A stretch of 35,224 nt of DNA, taken from the NCBI GenBank assembly GCA_039029355.1, contig JBCCGI010000086.1, positions 1-35,224 on the forward strand, written 5' to 3'. A program made the position numbers and the translations under genes. Shown here in pieces: positions 8,340 through 18,192 of this stretch. The stretch is from JBCCGI01 sp039029355 (GTDB lineage: Bacteria > Planctomycetota > UBA1135 > GCA-002686595). The notes beneath the pieces were generated by a model. The model saw only the letters and a program-made list of their open reading frames with translations, was not told the DNA's origin and made no database searches. Each line of letters opens with the position of its first letter. Position 1 is the stretch's first letter.

Positions 8340-8378
8340 CCCGTAAAAGGCCCGTGTCGCCGTGCCGACGCCGACACC
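8319..8378 (+). repeat. Inverted repeat spanning the hydrolase stop codon
   Basis: An 11-bp perfect inverted repeat (GGTGTCGGCGT at 8319-8329, ACGCCGACACC at 8368-8378) encloses 38 nt including the TAG at 8337-8339. It could fold in the 3' end of the hydrolase mRNA as a weak terminator. The long loop and lack of a T-run make this uncertain. Confidence 0.3.
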
Positions 8379-8437
8379 GGCTCCCAGTCCATCGTCCTTC
8401 CCTCTTCCTCGGGCCCTCTCCTCAGGCCCTCATCCTC

Positions 8438-8444
8438 AGGAGGT
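8438..8444 (+). promoter_or_regulatory. Strong Shine-Dalgarno site
   Basis: AGGAGGT lies 3 nt before the ATG at 8448. It fixes this start and is one of the few strong ribosome sites in the window, suggesting high expression of the 792-aa secreted protein. Confidence 0.75.
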
Positions 8445-8447
8445 CCA

Positions 8448-10826
8448 ATGCGACCGTTCCTCTCCCTCACGATCGCCTCGCTCGCCGCTGGAGCGAGCGC
8501 CCAGGACAGCGTTTCCAAGACCGGCTGCCTTCCCGGCGACGGCGTCTCCCCCTGGCAGGACGCGAGCTTCGCGCTCGGCAGCGAGCAGGGCAACGCCTAT
8601 GTCGTCGACCTCGCCCCGCTGATCTCCTCGTGGGGCAACTCGTACGGCGTGGCCCCGCTGATCAAGTCGAGCAAGACGACGGGCCAGTTCTTCGGTGCGA
8701 TCCTAAGCGCCAACGGCATGAGCCGGCTGCAGGCCAAGGGCGTGCCCTTCGCCTCGGCCAGCTACTCGTCCTGGGCCGGGCCCGGCTTCGGCGTGAACAA
8801 CGACCCCGCGCTGAACGACGCCGGCACGCCGGTCGACACCAGCAGCGCGCTCGGGCACCGCTTCGCGGTCGCGACGTCGGAGTTCTCCGACAACCACAAC
8901 GGCATCGTGAGCGGCATCGTGCACGTCGACCCCACCGACCCGGGGCGCCTCTACGTCGATCGCCGTGTGACCGCGGTCAACGGCTGCGACGACTCCGCCA
9001 ACCTCTCCCAGTTCGGCTTCGGCTCGGTGGACGAGAGCGGCTGCGTCGTGTTCCGCACCGACGACTTCGGCGTCGAGGGCGGCTGCGGGCTCACGCCCAT
9101 CAGCAACAACAACGTGTTCCGCGTCGAGGCCGCGCAGCGCGACACGAGCGCTCTCAACGTCATCAGCTTCGAGAGCTTCCCTCCCGGCGGCGGACTGACC
9201 GACGTGGGCGCGACCGACCCGATCCTGGCGCTCTTCAACGACGTCGCGAACACGCCCGGCGTCGTGCCGGCGTCGGTCACGGGCGGGGACTGCCTGTACG
9301 TCGGCACCGACTTCAGCGCGAACTACGTGCGCGGCAGCGACATCGCCTCGGTGACGCTCGACCAGACGCACCTGGCGCCGGGCACCAGCGACCAGCGCGG
9401 CGGCGTGTCGTGGTCCGAGAAGAACTACCCGTTCCTCGGCAACACGGCGGGCACCTGCGCCGTCCTCGGCAGGACCCCGGCCGGCGAGACCCGCATCATG
9501 AACCTGTTCGGAATCGAGCCCGGCGGCGCCGTGACCGGCACGCGCGGCCTCGAACTGCCCGGCACGCTGACCGACAACTGCACGGGCTTCACCAACCCCG
9601 GCGGTGCATCCAACCAGTTCGCGAACTACTTCAGCCAGGTCCCGTTCCGCGGCGGCAACGGGCAGATCGCGCTCGGCCGCGACCAGACGGCGCGCCTGAT
9701 CGCCGCGGCAACGGTCGATCACCCGAGCGGCGGCTCGGCCTCGAACATCGGCCAGTACATCGCCGTCGCCCGCCTCAACCCCGCCACCGGGGTCGAGGAG
9801 TGGGCCATCGCGGCCTACAACGACGGCGTCGGAGGCGGCAAGCCGATCCTCAACGGTCCGGGCGGCGCGACGATCGGCACGCTGAGCGACTTCGGCGCGC
9901 TGGACGGATCGGCGCGGCCGGGCATCTCCTCGCCGATGGTCGACTCGGTCGGCAACATCTACTTCATCGCGGTGGTGGACACCACCGCCTCGGGCGGCGG
10001 GCTCGGCACCGGGCTCGTGCGCGCGGTCTACGATCCGTCGCTGTTCTGCTACGAGCTCGAGCTCCTCTTCGACACCGGCACCGTGCTGTCGGGGCCGAAC
10101 TCGGGCCGCAACTACCAGATCTCGTTCATCGAGCTCTCGGACTCGAACTCGATCAGCTCGGGGACCACGTACTCGCAGAACATCAGCGAGACCGCGCACC
10201 TCAGCATGTGCCCCCAGGGTCTCGGCACCTCCGACCCGCGCACCCTCGGCGGGCTCGTCCTCGCACTCGAGATCGTGTACGACTTCGACGGCGACGGCCT
10301 ATTCACGCAGTGCACCGGCGCGCTCGGCGACCCGCTGAGCGCCGACCAGGACTACACCGTCCTCTTCTACGTCGGCGCGACGGGCGTCCTGTCCGACGTC
10401 GACGGCGATGGGCAGGCCGACGAGAGCGAGATGCTGTCGGGCGACGTCGTTGCGCTGTCGGTCGCGGGCGGCGGCTCGCAGTCGCTGAGCCTCAACGCGG
10501 GCCTCGAGAACGCCGGGCGCACCTACGCCTTCGCGGGCACCGTCTCGGGCACGTCGCCCGGCTTCCCGTTCGGCGGCCTCGCGATCCCGCTGAACCCCGA
10601 CGGCTACTTCAACTTCCTCATCAACAAGGGCTTCCTCGGGTCCACGCCCTTCGGCGCGACCTTCAGCGGCACGCTCAGCACCTCCGGCAAGGCAAGCGCC
10701 ACCTGGACGATCCCCGCCGACAACAGCCTGATCGGCCTGACCGCGCAGCACGTGTATGGCGTCTTCGACCCGCTGCCGGTGCTCGCCGACATCAGCAACC
10801 CGTGGCCGGTGCAGATTCTGCCCTAG
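8448..10826 (+). CDS. Large secreted protein with EF-hand-like loop and shared C-terminal domain
   Basis: The 792-aa product starts MRPFLSLTIASLAAGASAQ, a signal peptide with cleavage at ASA/Q, after a strong ribosome site. The body is beta-rich and Gly/Asp/Ser/Thr-rich and I recognise no enzyme family. DVDGDGQADESE at about residues 650-661 is a canonical calcium-loop (EF-hand/dockerin-like) sequence, preceded by YDFDGDG. The last about 110 residues carry FAGTVSGTSPGFPFGGLAIP followed by LNPDGYF. The same module (VAGTLSGTSPGLPVGALQ, then PLNPDAYF) ends the product of 12253-13785. It is probably exported and possibly surface-attached. The stretch VARLNPATGVEEWAIAAYND resembles one propeller blade. 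Confidence 0.8.
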   Translation: MRPFLSLTIASLAAGASAQDSVSKTGCLPGDGVSPWQDASFALGSEQGNAYVVDLAPLISSWGNSYGVAPLIKSSKTTGQFFGAILSANGMSRLQAKGVPFASASYSSWAGPGFGVNNDPALNDAGTPVDTSSALGHRFAVATSEFSDNHNGIVSGIVHVDPTDPGRLYVDRRVTAVNGCDDSANLSQFGFGSVDESGCVVFRTDDFGVEGGCGLTPISNNNVFRVEAAQRDTSALNVISFESFPPGGGLTDVGATDPILALFNDVANTPGVVPASVTGGDCLYVGTDFSANYVRGSDIASVTLDQTHLAPGTSDQRGGVSWSEKNYPFLGNTAGTCAVLGRTPAGETRIMNLFGIEPGGAVTGTRGLELPGTLTDNCTGFTNPGGASNQFANYFSQVPFRGGNGQIALGRDQTARLIAAATVDHPSGGSASNIGQYIAVARLNPATGVEEWAIAAYNDGVGGGKPILNGPGGATIGTLSDFGALDGSARPGISSPMVDSVGNIYFIAVVDTTASGGGLGTGLVRAVYDPSLFCYELELLFDTGTVLSGPNSGRNYQISFIELSDSNSISSGTTYSQNISETAHLSMCPQGLGTSDPRTLGGLVLALEIVYDFDGDGLFTQCTGALGDPLSADQDYTVLFYVGATGVLSDVDGDGQADESEMLSGDVVALSVAGGGSQSLSLNAGLENAGRTYAFAGTVSGTSPGFPFGGLAIPLNPDGYFNFLINKGFLGSTPFGATFSGTLSTSGKASATWTIPADNSLIGLTAQHVYGVFDPLPVLADISNPWPVQILP

Positions 10827-10846
10827 CTGCGCCCGGAACGAGACGA

Positions 10847-10874
10847 GCCCCCGGCCGCCGGCGCGACCGGGGGC
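10847..10874 (+). terminator. Candidate terminator hairpin after the 792-aa gene
   Basis: GCCCCCGG (10847-10854) pairs perfectly with CCGGGGGC (10867-10874) around a 12-nt loop, starting 20 nt after the stop codon at 10826. No T-tract follows. Confidence 0.5.
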
Positions 10875-10900
10875 GTCGGCGACGAGGCGGCGAGCGCGGG

Positions 10901-10926
10901 GAGTGCGGCGAAACGCCTGCGGCACT
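10901..10926 (+). other. Second hairpin in the same gap
   Basis: GAGTGC (10901-10906) pairs with GCACTC (10921-10926), and an inner GGCG-AAA-CGCC stem (10907-10917) sits inside with a 4-nt bulge. It may reinforce the terminator just upstream or belong to the leader of the broken gene starting at 10967. Confidence 0.4.
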
Positions 10927-10966
10927 CGCCGGCCCTGCGTTCGGTCGCGGGTAGATTGTCCGCGTG

Positions 10967-11790
10967 ATGAGCGCCCGCCTGCCGATCGCGGTCCTCCGTC
11001 GAAGCGATGGACTCTTCCGCTTGTGCCTGCGTCGCACGCGGGAGTTCGAGCGACCGCAACCCGGCCAGGCGTACGCCGGCGGCTCGTTCGCCGAGGAGCT
11101 GATCGCGCTTGGAGGCGCGGACGACCCCGAGCCCGCCGCGACGGCGCGCGGGTCTCGCGCCCGCCGACACCGAGCGTGACGAGGTACGGCACGCGCTGCT
11201 GATGCAGGCCGGACTCGAGGAGCAACGACGCAGCCTGCGCCGCCTGGTAGTCGCGCACCTGCGCGGCACGGATGACTTCGTCGGCGCGCACCCGGCGAAC
11301 CGCGCTTGGCTGGCGCGGCACCCGGTCGTCGACGAGGCGGCGTGGACCGGCGGCTTCGAGCTGGAGCGCGAGCTCGAAGGACACGGCCGCGTGGTGCTGC
11401 GCTTCGAGCGCAACCCGCTCGACGCGCTGCGGCTCGGCACCTACGTCGGTAGCTGCCTCGGAGTCGGGGGCAGCTACACCTAACTCGGCCGCCGCGATCG
11501 CGCTCGACGTCAACAAGCAGGTCGCGTTCGCCCGCAACGCTCGCGGACACTTCGTCGCGCGCCAGGTGCTGGCGCTCACCGAGGCCGACCGGCTGGCCTG
11601 CTTCGGCGCCTACCCCGAAGCCGCATCGCAGGACGTACAGCGCATGTTCCGGGACTTCGACCGCGGCCTCGCGGCGGCCCTGGGGATCGAGCTCCACAGC
11701 GGCGAAGGACTCGAGGTCGCCAGCACGGTCTCGACCGACTGGTGGGACGACGGGGCTTGGGACCTGTCGCTGCGCGGCGGAGCGAGCTAG
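10967..11790 (+). pseudogene. Gene of unknown family broken by two apparent +1 frameshifts
   Basis: Three frames must be joined to give one plausible protein of about 273 aa. Segment 1 runs from ATG 10967 (MSARLPIAVLRRSDGLFRL) to about 11150. Segment 2 (GLAPADTERDEVRHALLMQ onward) follows a +1 shift at the GGG around 11150-11152 and stops at TAA (11481-11483) after GTYVGSCLGVGGSYT. Segment 3 (NSAAAIALDVNKQVAFARN to the TAG at 11788-11790) follows a second +1 shift of one T at that TAA. Each segment has high third-position GC. The joined core GSCLGVGGSYT-NSAAAIALDVNKQVAFAR reads as a continuous motif, which is why I treat it as one gene. It could be a decaying gene, sequencing error, or recoding at the stop. 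Function unknown. Confidence 0.6.
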
Positions 11791-12110
11791 TCCGCGGGCT
11801 GGATCGTGAACGTCAGCGGGAAGCCCTCGGCACGGGCGAGCCCGGTCGCGCGTCCCGCCTTGCGCTTGGCCGTCTCCTCCGGGTACCGGCCGATCTCCAC
11901 CGCGCCCGCGTGGTGAACCGCCAACATCAACGCGACCGCGCGCACGTGCGGGACGCGGAAGACGCCCTTCAGCACGTCGACCACGAACTCCATCGTCGTG
12001 ATGGGGTCGTCGTGGCAGATGACGGAGTGAAGCGGCGCGAGGCGTTCACGAACCTCCGTCTCCTCGATGGTGGCGGGCTCGGCGTGGGCGGTAAGGGGAA
12101 GGGTCGGCAT
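11787..12110 (-). CDS. clpS: ATP-dependent Clp protease adaptor ClpS
   Basis: The 107-aa product matches the length of the ClpS family, which brings proteins with destabilising N-terminal residues to ClpAP/ClpCP. The core is HSVICHDDPITTMEFVVDVL (residues 28-47), LMLAVHHAG (61-69) and a C-terminal FPLTFTIQPAD. Aligned on Met40, the substrate-pocket residues read Asp-Asp-Pro where the Escherichia coli protein has Asn-Asp-Asp. I recall a similar NDP/DDP form in actinobacterial ClpS. The helix His (66 or 67) is kept. The start at 12110 gives the usual length; the open frame farther upstream is not ClpS-like. Its stop codon shares the CTAG tetranucleotide at 11787-11790 with the convergent broken gene. 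No clpA or clpC is nearby. Confidence 0.92.
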   Translation of the reverse strand: MPTLPLTAHAEPATIEETEVRERLAPLHSVICHDDPITTMEFVVDVLKGVFRVPHVRAVALMLAVHHAGAVEIGRYPEETAKRKAGRATGLARAEGFPLTFTIQPAD

Positions 12111-12115
12111 GGAAA

Positions 12116-12148
12116 GGGCGGCTCCCGGCTGAAGAGCGCGAGCCGCCC
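12116..12148 (-). promoter_or_regulatory. Perfect inverted repeat just upstream of the clpS start, beside a -10-like box
   Basis: GGGCGGCT (12116-12123) and AGCCGCCC (12141-12148) form an 8-bp perfect stem around 17 nt, ending 5 nt before the clpS ATG. No Shine-Dalgarno is visible. On the minus strand a TATATT (plus 12149-12154) lies directly before it and would make a reasonable -10 box. The hairpin would then form the very 5' end of the mRNA, or be an operator overlapping the start point. Both readings are inference. Confidence 0.4.
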
Positions 12149-12252
12149 AATATAGCAACGCCCGAAAACCCACGGGCGGGCGGCGCGAGGGCCGCGGCCA
12201 CAGCTTTCCCGATTCTGGACCGCTGGTCCCAAGCCGGCACCTCACACTCCCG

Positions 12253-13785
12253 TTAGGGCGCGAGCAGGTGGCGCCAGGCGTTGCTGACGAGCTCGACACC
12301 GCCGGCGGGACCGAGCGCAAGGTAGGCGTGGTGCAACTCGAGCCCGGCCAGCGACGGATCGGTTCCCGCCGCGATGTTCACGCGTGCCGTCGCCTTGCCC
12401 TGCGCGTCGAGCAGACCGACCGTGCCCTCGAAGAGCGGCGCCGGAGCCTGGATCGACAGCGCGAAGTACGCGTCCGGGTTCAGCGGCGCCTGCAGCGCGC
12501 CGACCGGCAGTCCGGGCGACGTCCCCGACAGGGTCCCGGCGACTCCGTAGAGCGCGCCCGCGTAGGCGGACCCCGCGTCCAGCAGCAGCGTCGCGGTCCC
12601 GCCGGCCGCGAGCGAGATCGACTTCGGATAGCCCTCGAGCGTGTAGCACAGCTCGCCGGACAGCGTGTGCGCCGTGATCGCGCCGACGTCGAGCAGCCCG
12701 TCGTCGAAGCCGTACGACGCCAGCGCCGCGTGGTCGCCGTCGAGCGCCACGGCCCAGCCGGCGTGGTCCCAGATGTCGAGATCGACCGGCTGCAGCTCGC
12801 CGACGTCGCCCCACCCGAGATCGCCGTCGCGCAGCACGCGCGCGCGGCCGCGCAGGCCGTCGAACTCGGGCTCGCCGACGAGGATCGCGTCGGCGCCGAC
12901 CGCAACGCGCTCCTGTTCGAGTCCCAGCGTCGGGATCACCGCGTTGCCCGCGGCGGGCGCAAAGGTGCCTGCGATGCGCTCGAAGATCGCGATCTCGTGC
13001 GACGGACGGGAAGAGCCGACCACCGCTACGTCTCCGCGCGCGCTCAGCACCCAGCCGAAGAAGTCGAAGGACTCGGGCGCCGCGTCCTGCAGGGTCTGTG
13101 TCTGCGCCCAGGCTCCGCCCGACGGCTCGTATACGAACACCGCGCCCGCGTTGGCGGCAGGCACGCCGTAGCCGCGGTCGCCGACGAAGAGCGTCTCGCC
13201 CGCGAACACGAGCGTGTGGCCGAACTCGGCGTTGTCGCCGGGCACGGGGGCCGGGATCGTGGCCGTCTCCTGCCAGCCCAGGGGCCCGTCCTCGAACACG
13301 TACACCTCCTGCAGCCCCGGATCGCCGACGGCCAGCCTGCCGCCGGCGAGCGCGAAGTCGCGGCCGAACTCCTGATCGAACGGGCTGGAGCTCTCGACCT
13401 TCTTGGCGAGCGACCACACGCCCCCAACGCGCTCGAAGAGCCAGACCGCGTTCACCCAGCAACCGTCGCCTTCGCCGACCGCGAGCACGTCGCCCGCGAG
13501 CGCTACACGCGTGCCGAAGCGGCACACGCCGGGCTCGGGGGACGCGAGCTCCTGTCGAAAGAACCACGTCCCGCCGATGCGTTCGTAGAGGTAGACGCCG
13601 CCGACGTGCGACTCGGCGGGGTCGACCTTGGTCTGCCCGACGGCGAGCCAGGCGCCGTGGATCGACACCGAGTGGCCGAAGTCGCCGTCCTCGACCTCGT
13701 CGATCGGCAGGAGCTGGGCGTATTCACACTGCGCCGCGGCCGGAACGGCCAGGGCGACGGACACGAGAATGCTTGTGAGCTTCAT
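12253..13785 (-). CDS. Secreted FG-GAP-like beta-propeller protein with shared C-terminal domain
   Basis: The 510-aa product begins MKLTSILVSVALAVPAAAQ, a signal peptide ending AAA/Q; the upstream in-frame extension to 13839 lacks one and is not used. About seven repeats of the FG-GAP type follow (FGHSVSIHGAWLAVG, FGTRVALAGDVLAVGEGD, FGRDFALAGGRLAVGDPG, FGHTLVFAGETLFVGDRG). They alternate with VYLYERIGGTW-like strands, as in extracellular propellers that wrap ligands or surfaces. Residues about 395-510 are a separate module (VAGTLSGTSPGLPVGALQ then PLNPDAYF) that also ends the 792-aa protein at 8448. It is probably exported to the cell surface or medium. It is divergent from the secretion/pilus locus. 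Confidence 0.83.
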   Translation of the reverse strand: MKLTSILVSVALAVPAAAQCEYAQLLPIDEVEDGDFGHSVSIHGAWLAVGQTKVDPAESHVGGVYLYERIGGTWFFRQELASPEPGVCRFGTRVALAGDVLAVGEGDGCWVNAVWLFERVGGVWSLAKKVESSSPFDQEFGRDFALAGGRLAVGDPGLQEVYVFEDGPLGWQETATIPAPVPGDNAEFGHTLVFAGETLFVGDRGYGVPAANAGAVFVYEPSGGAWAQTQTLQDAAPESFDFFGWVLSARGDVAVVGSSRPSHEIAIFERIAGTFAPAAGNAVIPTLGLEQERVAVGADAILVGEPEFDGLRGRARVLRDGDLGWGDVGELQPVDLDIWDHAGWAVALDGDHAALASYGFDDGLLDVGAITAHTLSGELCYTLEGYPKSISLAAGGTATLLLDAGSAYAGALYGVAGTLSGTSPGLPVGALQAPLNPDAYFALSIQAPAPLFEGTVGLLDAQGKATARVNIAAGTDPSLAGLELHHAYLALGPAGGVELVSNAWRHLLAP

Positions 13786-13961
13786 GGGATCCAAGGCCCG
13801 GGGAGGCGGTCCTAGGGTGAGAGGGAAGCCGGGGCCCATCGTAGCTCGATCGCGCGGACTTCGCCGGACGGGCGCTTATCGAATCTTGAGCTGCGCCTAA
13901 TCCCACTTCGCGCGCCCGGGGCCTAGCGTGCGTGGAGCGCCGCGGCTCGCGGCCCCGTGCC
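13786..13961. promoter_or_regulatory. Divergent intergenic region upstream of the pilus/secretion locus
   Basis: These 176 bp separate the minus-strand propeller gene from the first plus-strand small gene. Promoters for both must lie here or nearby. The least GC-rich patch is around 13874-13905 (TTATCGAATCTTGAG and CCTAATCCCA), but I cannot assign a -35/-10 pair. Confidence 0.3.
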
Positions 13962-14183
13962 ATGCAAGAGCGAATCCAAGCGACCCGACTCCTTGCCGTC
14001 ACGTTCGTCATGTTGCTGACGTGCCTCGCCGCGTCGTTCGTCGTTCCCCCGCCCCACCCGGGTGCGACGGGAAGCGCCGCGCACGCGGCGGCGGCGGGCG
14101 AACCGGATGCGCCGTTCGGGTGCTCGATCTGCCGCGAACGCGCGCGGATCGCGGGCGACGCACTCGCGATCGACGGGCGCTAG
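13962..14183 (+). CDS. Small hypothetical membrane-anchored protein with a CxxC
   Basis: The 73-aa product MQERIQATRLLAVTFVMLLT has one hydrophobic segment (about residues 9-28), then a Pro/Ala/Gly-rich stretch and a terminal GCSICRERAR with a Cys-x-x-Cys pair. Third positions are GC-rich as in neighbours, which supports real coding. A GTG ten codons upstream (13932) is an alternative start. It is 130 bp before the ATPase gene and in the same direction. I recognise no family; a thiol or metal site facing the periplasm is possible. Confidence 0.5.
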   Translation: MQERIQATRLLAVTFVMLLTCLAASFVVPPPHPGATGSAAHAAAAGEPDAPFGCSICRERARIAGDALAIDGR

Positions 14184-14313
14184 CTCCCGGAACCACTGCG
14201 TGTCCGGTCCGCGGTCCCGCGGATGGACCGGCGGCAACGGTCGGCGCCTCGCGGACCTCAAGAGGGCCGCGGCGCGGACCGATAGCGCAGCCGGCGCGTC
14301 CCGCGCGACCTCG

Positions 14314-16380
<2,067 letters not shown>

Positions 16381-16382
16381 CC

Positions 16383-17627
16383 GTGGCGACGTTCACGACG
16401 AAGAGCCGCGATGCGGCGGGCCAGCTGATCGAGCGCACGGTGGAGGCCGGCTCGACGAGCGAGGTGATCGCGACGCTCGAGCGGTGCGGGCTCTCGCCGA
16501 TCGAGATCCACGAGGTGCTCGGAGCCGCCACCGCGTCCGCCGCGTCCGCCGCGGAGCCGGGCGAGGTCGCGTCGCGCCGCGGCCCGGGGAGCATGCGGCT
16601 CAAGGAGCTGCGGCGTTTCACCATCCAGCTCTCGAGCGCGCTCAAGGCCGGCGTGCCGATCCTGGCCGGCCTGCGCGCGATCGCGGACGACCTCGAGCGC
16701 CCCGGTCCGCGCCGCACCCTCGGCGAGCTCGTGGCCGACGTCGAGAGCGGCGTCCCCCTCTCGGGCGCCATGCGCCGCCATCCGCGCGCGTTCCCCGGCG
16801 TCTACGCCGGAACGGTCGAGGCCGGCGAGGAGTCCGGCACGCTCGAGCAGGTGCTCGACAACCTGATCGAGTACCTGGAGTCGGAGATCGAGCTGCGCGC
16901 CGACGTGCGCTCGGCCGTGCTGTACCCCGCCATCGTGCTCGCGGCGCTCTCCGCCGCGATCGCGGTGCTCATCGTCTTCGTCGTGCCGCGCTTCGCGTCG
17001 TTCTACTCGAGCTTCGACGACGATCTGCCGCTCGTCACCCGGGTGCTGATCGACGGGACCGACCTGGCGAAGTCCCACGGGCTGTGGATCGCGGCCGGAG
17101 TCGCGGCGCTCGGCTCCGGCCTCTGGCGCCTGCTGCGTGTCGAGTCGGTGCGAAGGCTGGTGGATCGCGTGGTGCTGCGCGTCCCGGTCTTCGGGCACAT
17201 GGTCGAGACCGCGGTCACGCTGCGCGTCGTGCAGATGCTCGAGCTCTTCACCGGCGCCGGCGTCCCGATGCTGGCCGGGCTGCGCACGATCGCCGGAGCG
17301 ACCCGCAACACCCGCGCCCGCGGCGATCTGTACGCGGCGGCCGACGGGATCGAAGAGGGCGGCACGCTGGCCGCCGGGCTCGAACGCGCCAGCTGCTTTC
17401 CTGTGGATGCTCGCCAGATTCTGACGATGGGCGAGCAGACCGGCTCGCTGCAACGCTCCTGCGCCGTGGTCGCGCAGCAATACAGGCGCGAGCTCCGCTA
17501 CCTGACGCGGAACCTGGCGACGTTCATCGAGCCGGTGCTCACGCTGGTCCTGGCGCTGATCGTGCTGTTCGTCGCGCTCGCAGCCTTCCTGCCCATGTGG
17601 GACATGGTGCGGGTGGTCCGTCGCTGA
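16383..17627 (+). CDS. GspF/PilC/MshG-type inner-membrane platform protein
   Basis: The 414-aa protein has the two-copy T2SSF domain. Copy 1 is about residues 72-202 (FTIQLSSALKAGVPILAGLR, VEAGEESGTLEQVLDNLIEY). Copy 2 is about 275-405 (MLELFTGAGVPMLAGLRTIA, LTMGEQTGSLQRSCAVVAQQ). TM helices lie near 178-202, 232-249 and 382-405. It forms the platform on which the ATPase acts. The start is GTG at 16383, 2 nt after the ATPase stop, so the two are almost certainly co-translated. A 121-bp gap then precedes the pilin gene. Confidence 0.95.
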   Translation: MATFTTKSRDAAGQLIERTVEAGSTSEVIATLERCGLSPIEIHEVLGAATASAASAAEPGEVASRRGPGSMRLKELRRFTIQLSSALKAGVPILAGLRAIADDLERPGPRRTLGELVADVESGVPLSGAMRRHPRAFPGVYAGTVEAGEESGTLEQVLDNLIEYLESEIELRADVRSAVLYPAIVLAALSAAIAVLIVFVVPRFASFYSSFDDDLPLVTRVLIDGTDLAKSHGLWIAAGVAALGSGLWRLLRVESVRRLVDRVVLRVPVFGHMVETAVTLRVVQMLELFTGAGVPMLAGLRTIAGATRNTRARGDLYAAADGIEEGGTLAAGLERASCFPVDARQILTMGEQTGSLQRSCAVVAQQYRRELRYLTRNLATFIEPVLTLVLALIVLFVALAAFLPMWDMVRVVRR

Positions 17628-17748
17628 GCGCGTCCCGATTCGAAGACGCCGGCTCCGCGAGCGTCAAGCTTCCCGCGCGCGCTCTCGAAGAGACCACCTG
17701 CCGTTCTCCGCTGCGGAGGACCCAGCCATCCCCCTACCCCGTACCCCA

Positions 17749-18192
17749 ATGAAGACCGCAATCAGCACGCTTCGGGCCGGCTTCACGCTTGTGGAGCTGG
17801 TCGTCGTCATCGTCATCCTCGGAATCCTCGCGGCGGTCGCGATCCCCCGCTTCCTCGACTTCACGACGGACGCGCAGGAGGCAGCATGCGCGGGTGCCCT
17901 GGGCGGCGTGCGCTCCGGCGTCGGGAACTTCTACGCGCATTCGGCCACGCCGAGCGGCGGCAGCTCGGCCCGGTATCCGACGCTCGTCGAGCTCACGACG
18001 CCCGGCACGGTGATGGACCAGGCCATCCCGGACAACCCGTACTCGACGGGCACGACCAAGAACGCGGTCGTCGCAGGTACGACCCCCGGCACTCCGGTCA
18101 CCGCGGGCACCGCGGGCGGCTGGTGCTACAACGAGACCACCGGTGAGTTCTGGGCCGACACCGCGAGCGGCGCCGGCGAGGCCGACCTGTAG
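17749..18192 (+). CDS. Major type IV pilin / pseudopilin (MshA/GspG-like)
   Basis: The 147-aa prepilin has a 10-11-residue leader and the cleavage site RAG/FTLVELVVVIVILGIL (Gly11/Phe12, Glu16 at mature +5), giving a 136-aa pilin. AAVAIPRFLDFTTDAQEAAC is close to what I know of MSHA pilins. A Cys47-Cys126 pair could form a disulphide, which is pilin-like rather than GspG-like. It is the first of five consecutive pilin-like genes and follows a 121-bp gap, so it may have its own promoter, as an abundant subunit would need. There is no ribosome site directly before the ATG; GGAGGA lies about 33 nt upstream. Confidence 0.9.
   Translation: MKTAISTLRAGFTLVELVVVIVILGILAAVAIPRFLDFTTDAQEAACAGALGGVRSGVGNFYAHSATPSGGSSARYPTLVELTTPGTVMDQAIPDNPYSTGTTKNAVVAGTTPGTPVTAGTAGGWCYNETTGEFWADTASGAGEADL

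Noticed and set aside
8072..10954. 960-codon plus-strand open frame overlapping the 792-aa gene
   Set aside because: The translation is almost entirely Arg/Ala/Pro/His, typical of an out-of-frame reading of GC-rich coding DNA; the other frame has a signal peptide, a strong ribosome site and domain motifs.
10792..11697. Minus-strand open frames across the frameshifted gene as an alternative intact gene
   Set aside because: Their translations are Arg/Ser/Ala-rich without motifs, whereas the plus-strand segments give a coherent protein with high third-position GC.
12268..13815. 515-codon plus-strand open frame opposite the FG-GAP-like gene
   Set aside because: It lacks a signal peptide or repeat structure and mirrors the minus-strand repeats.
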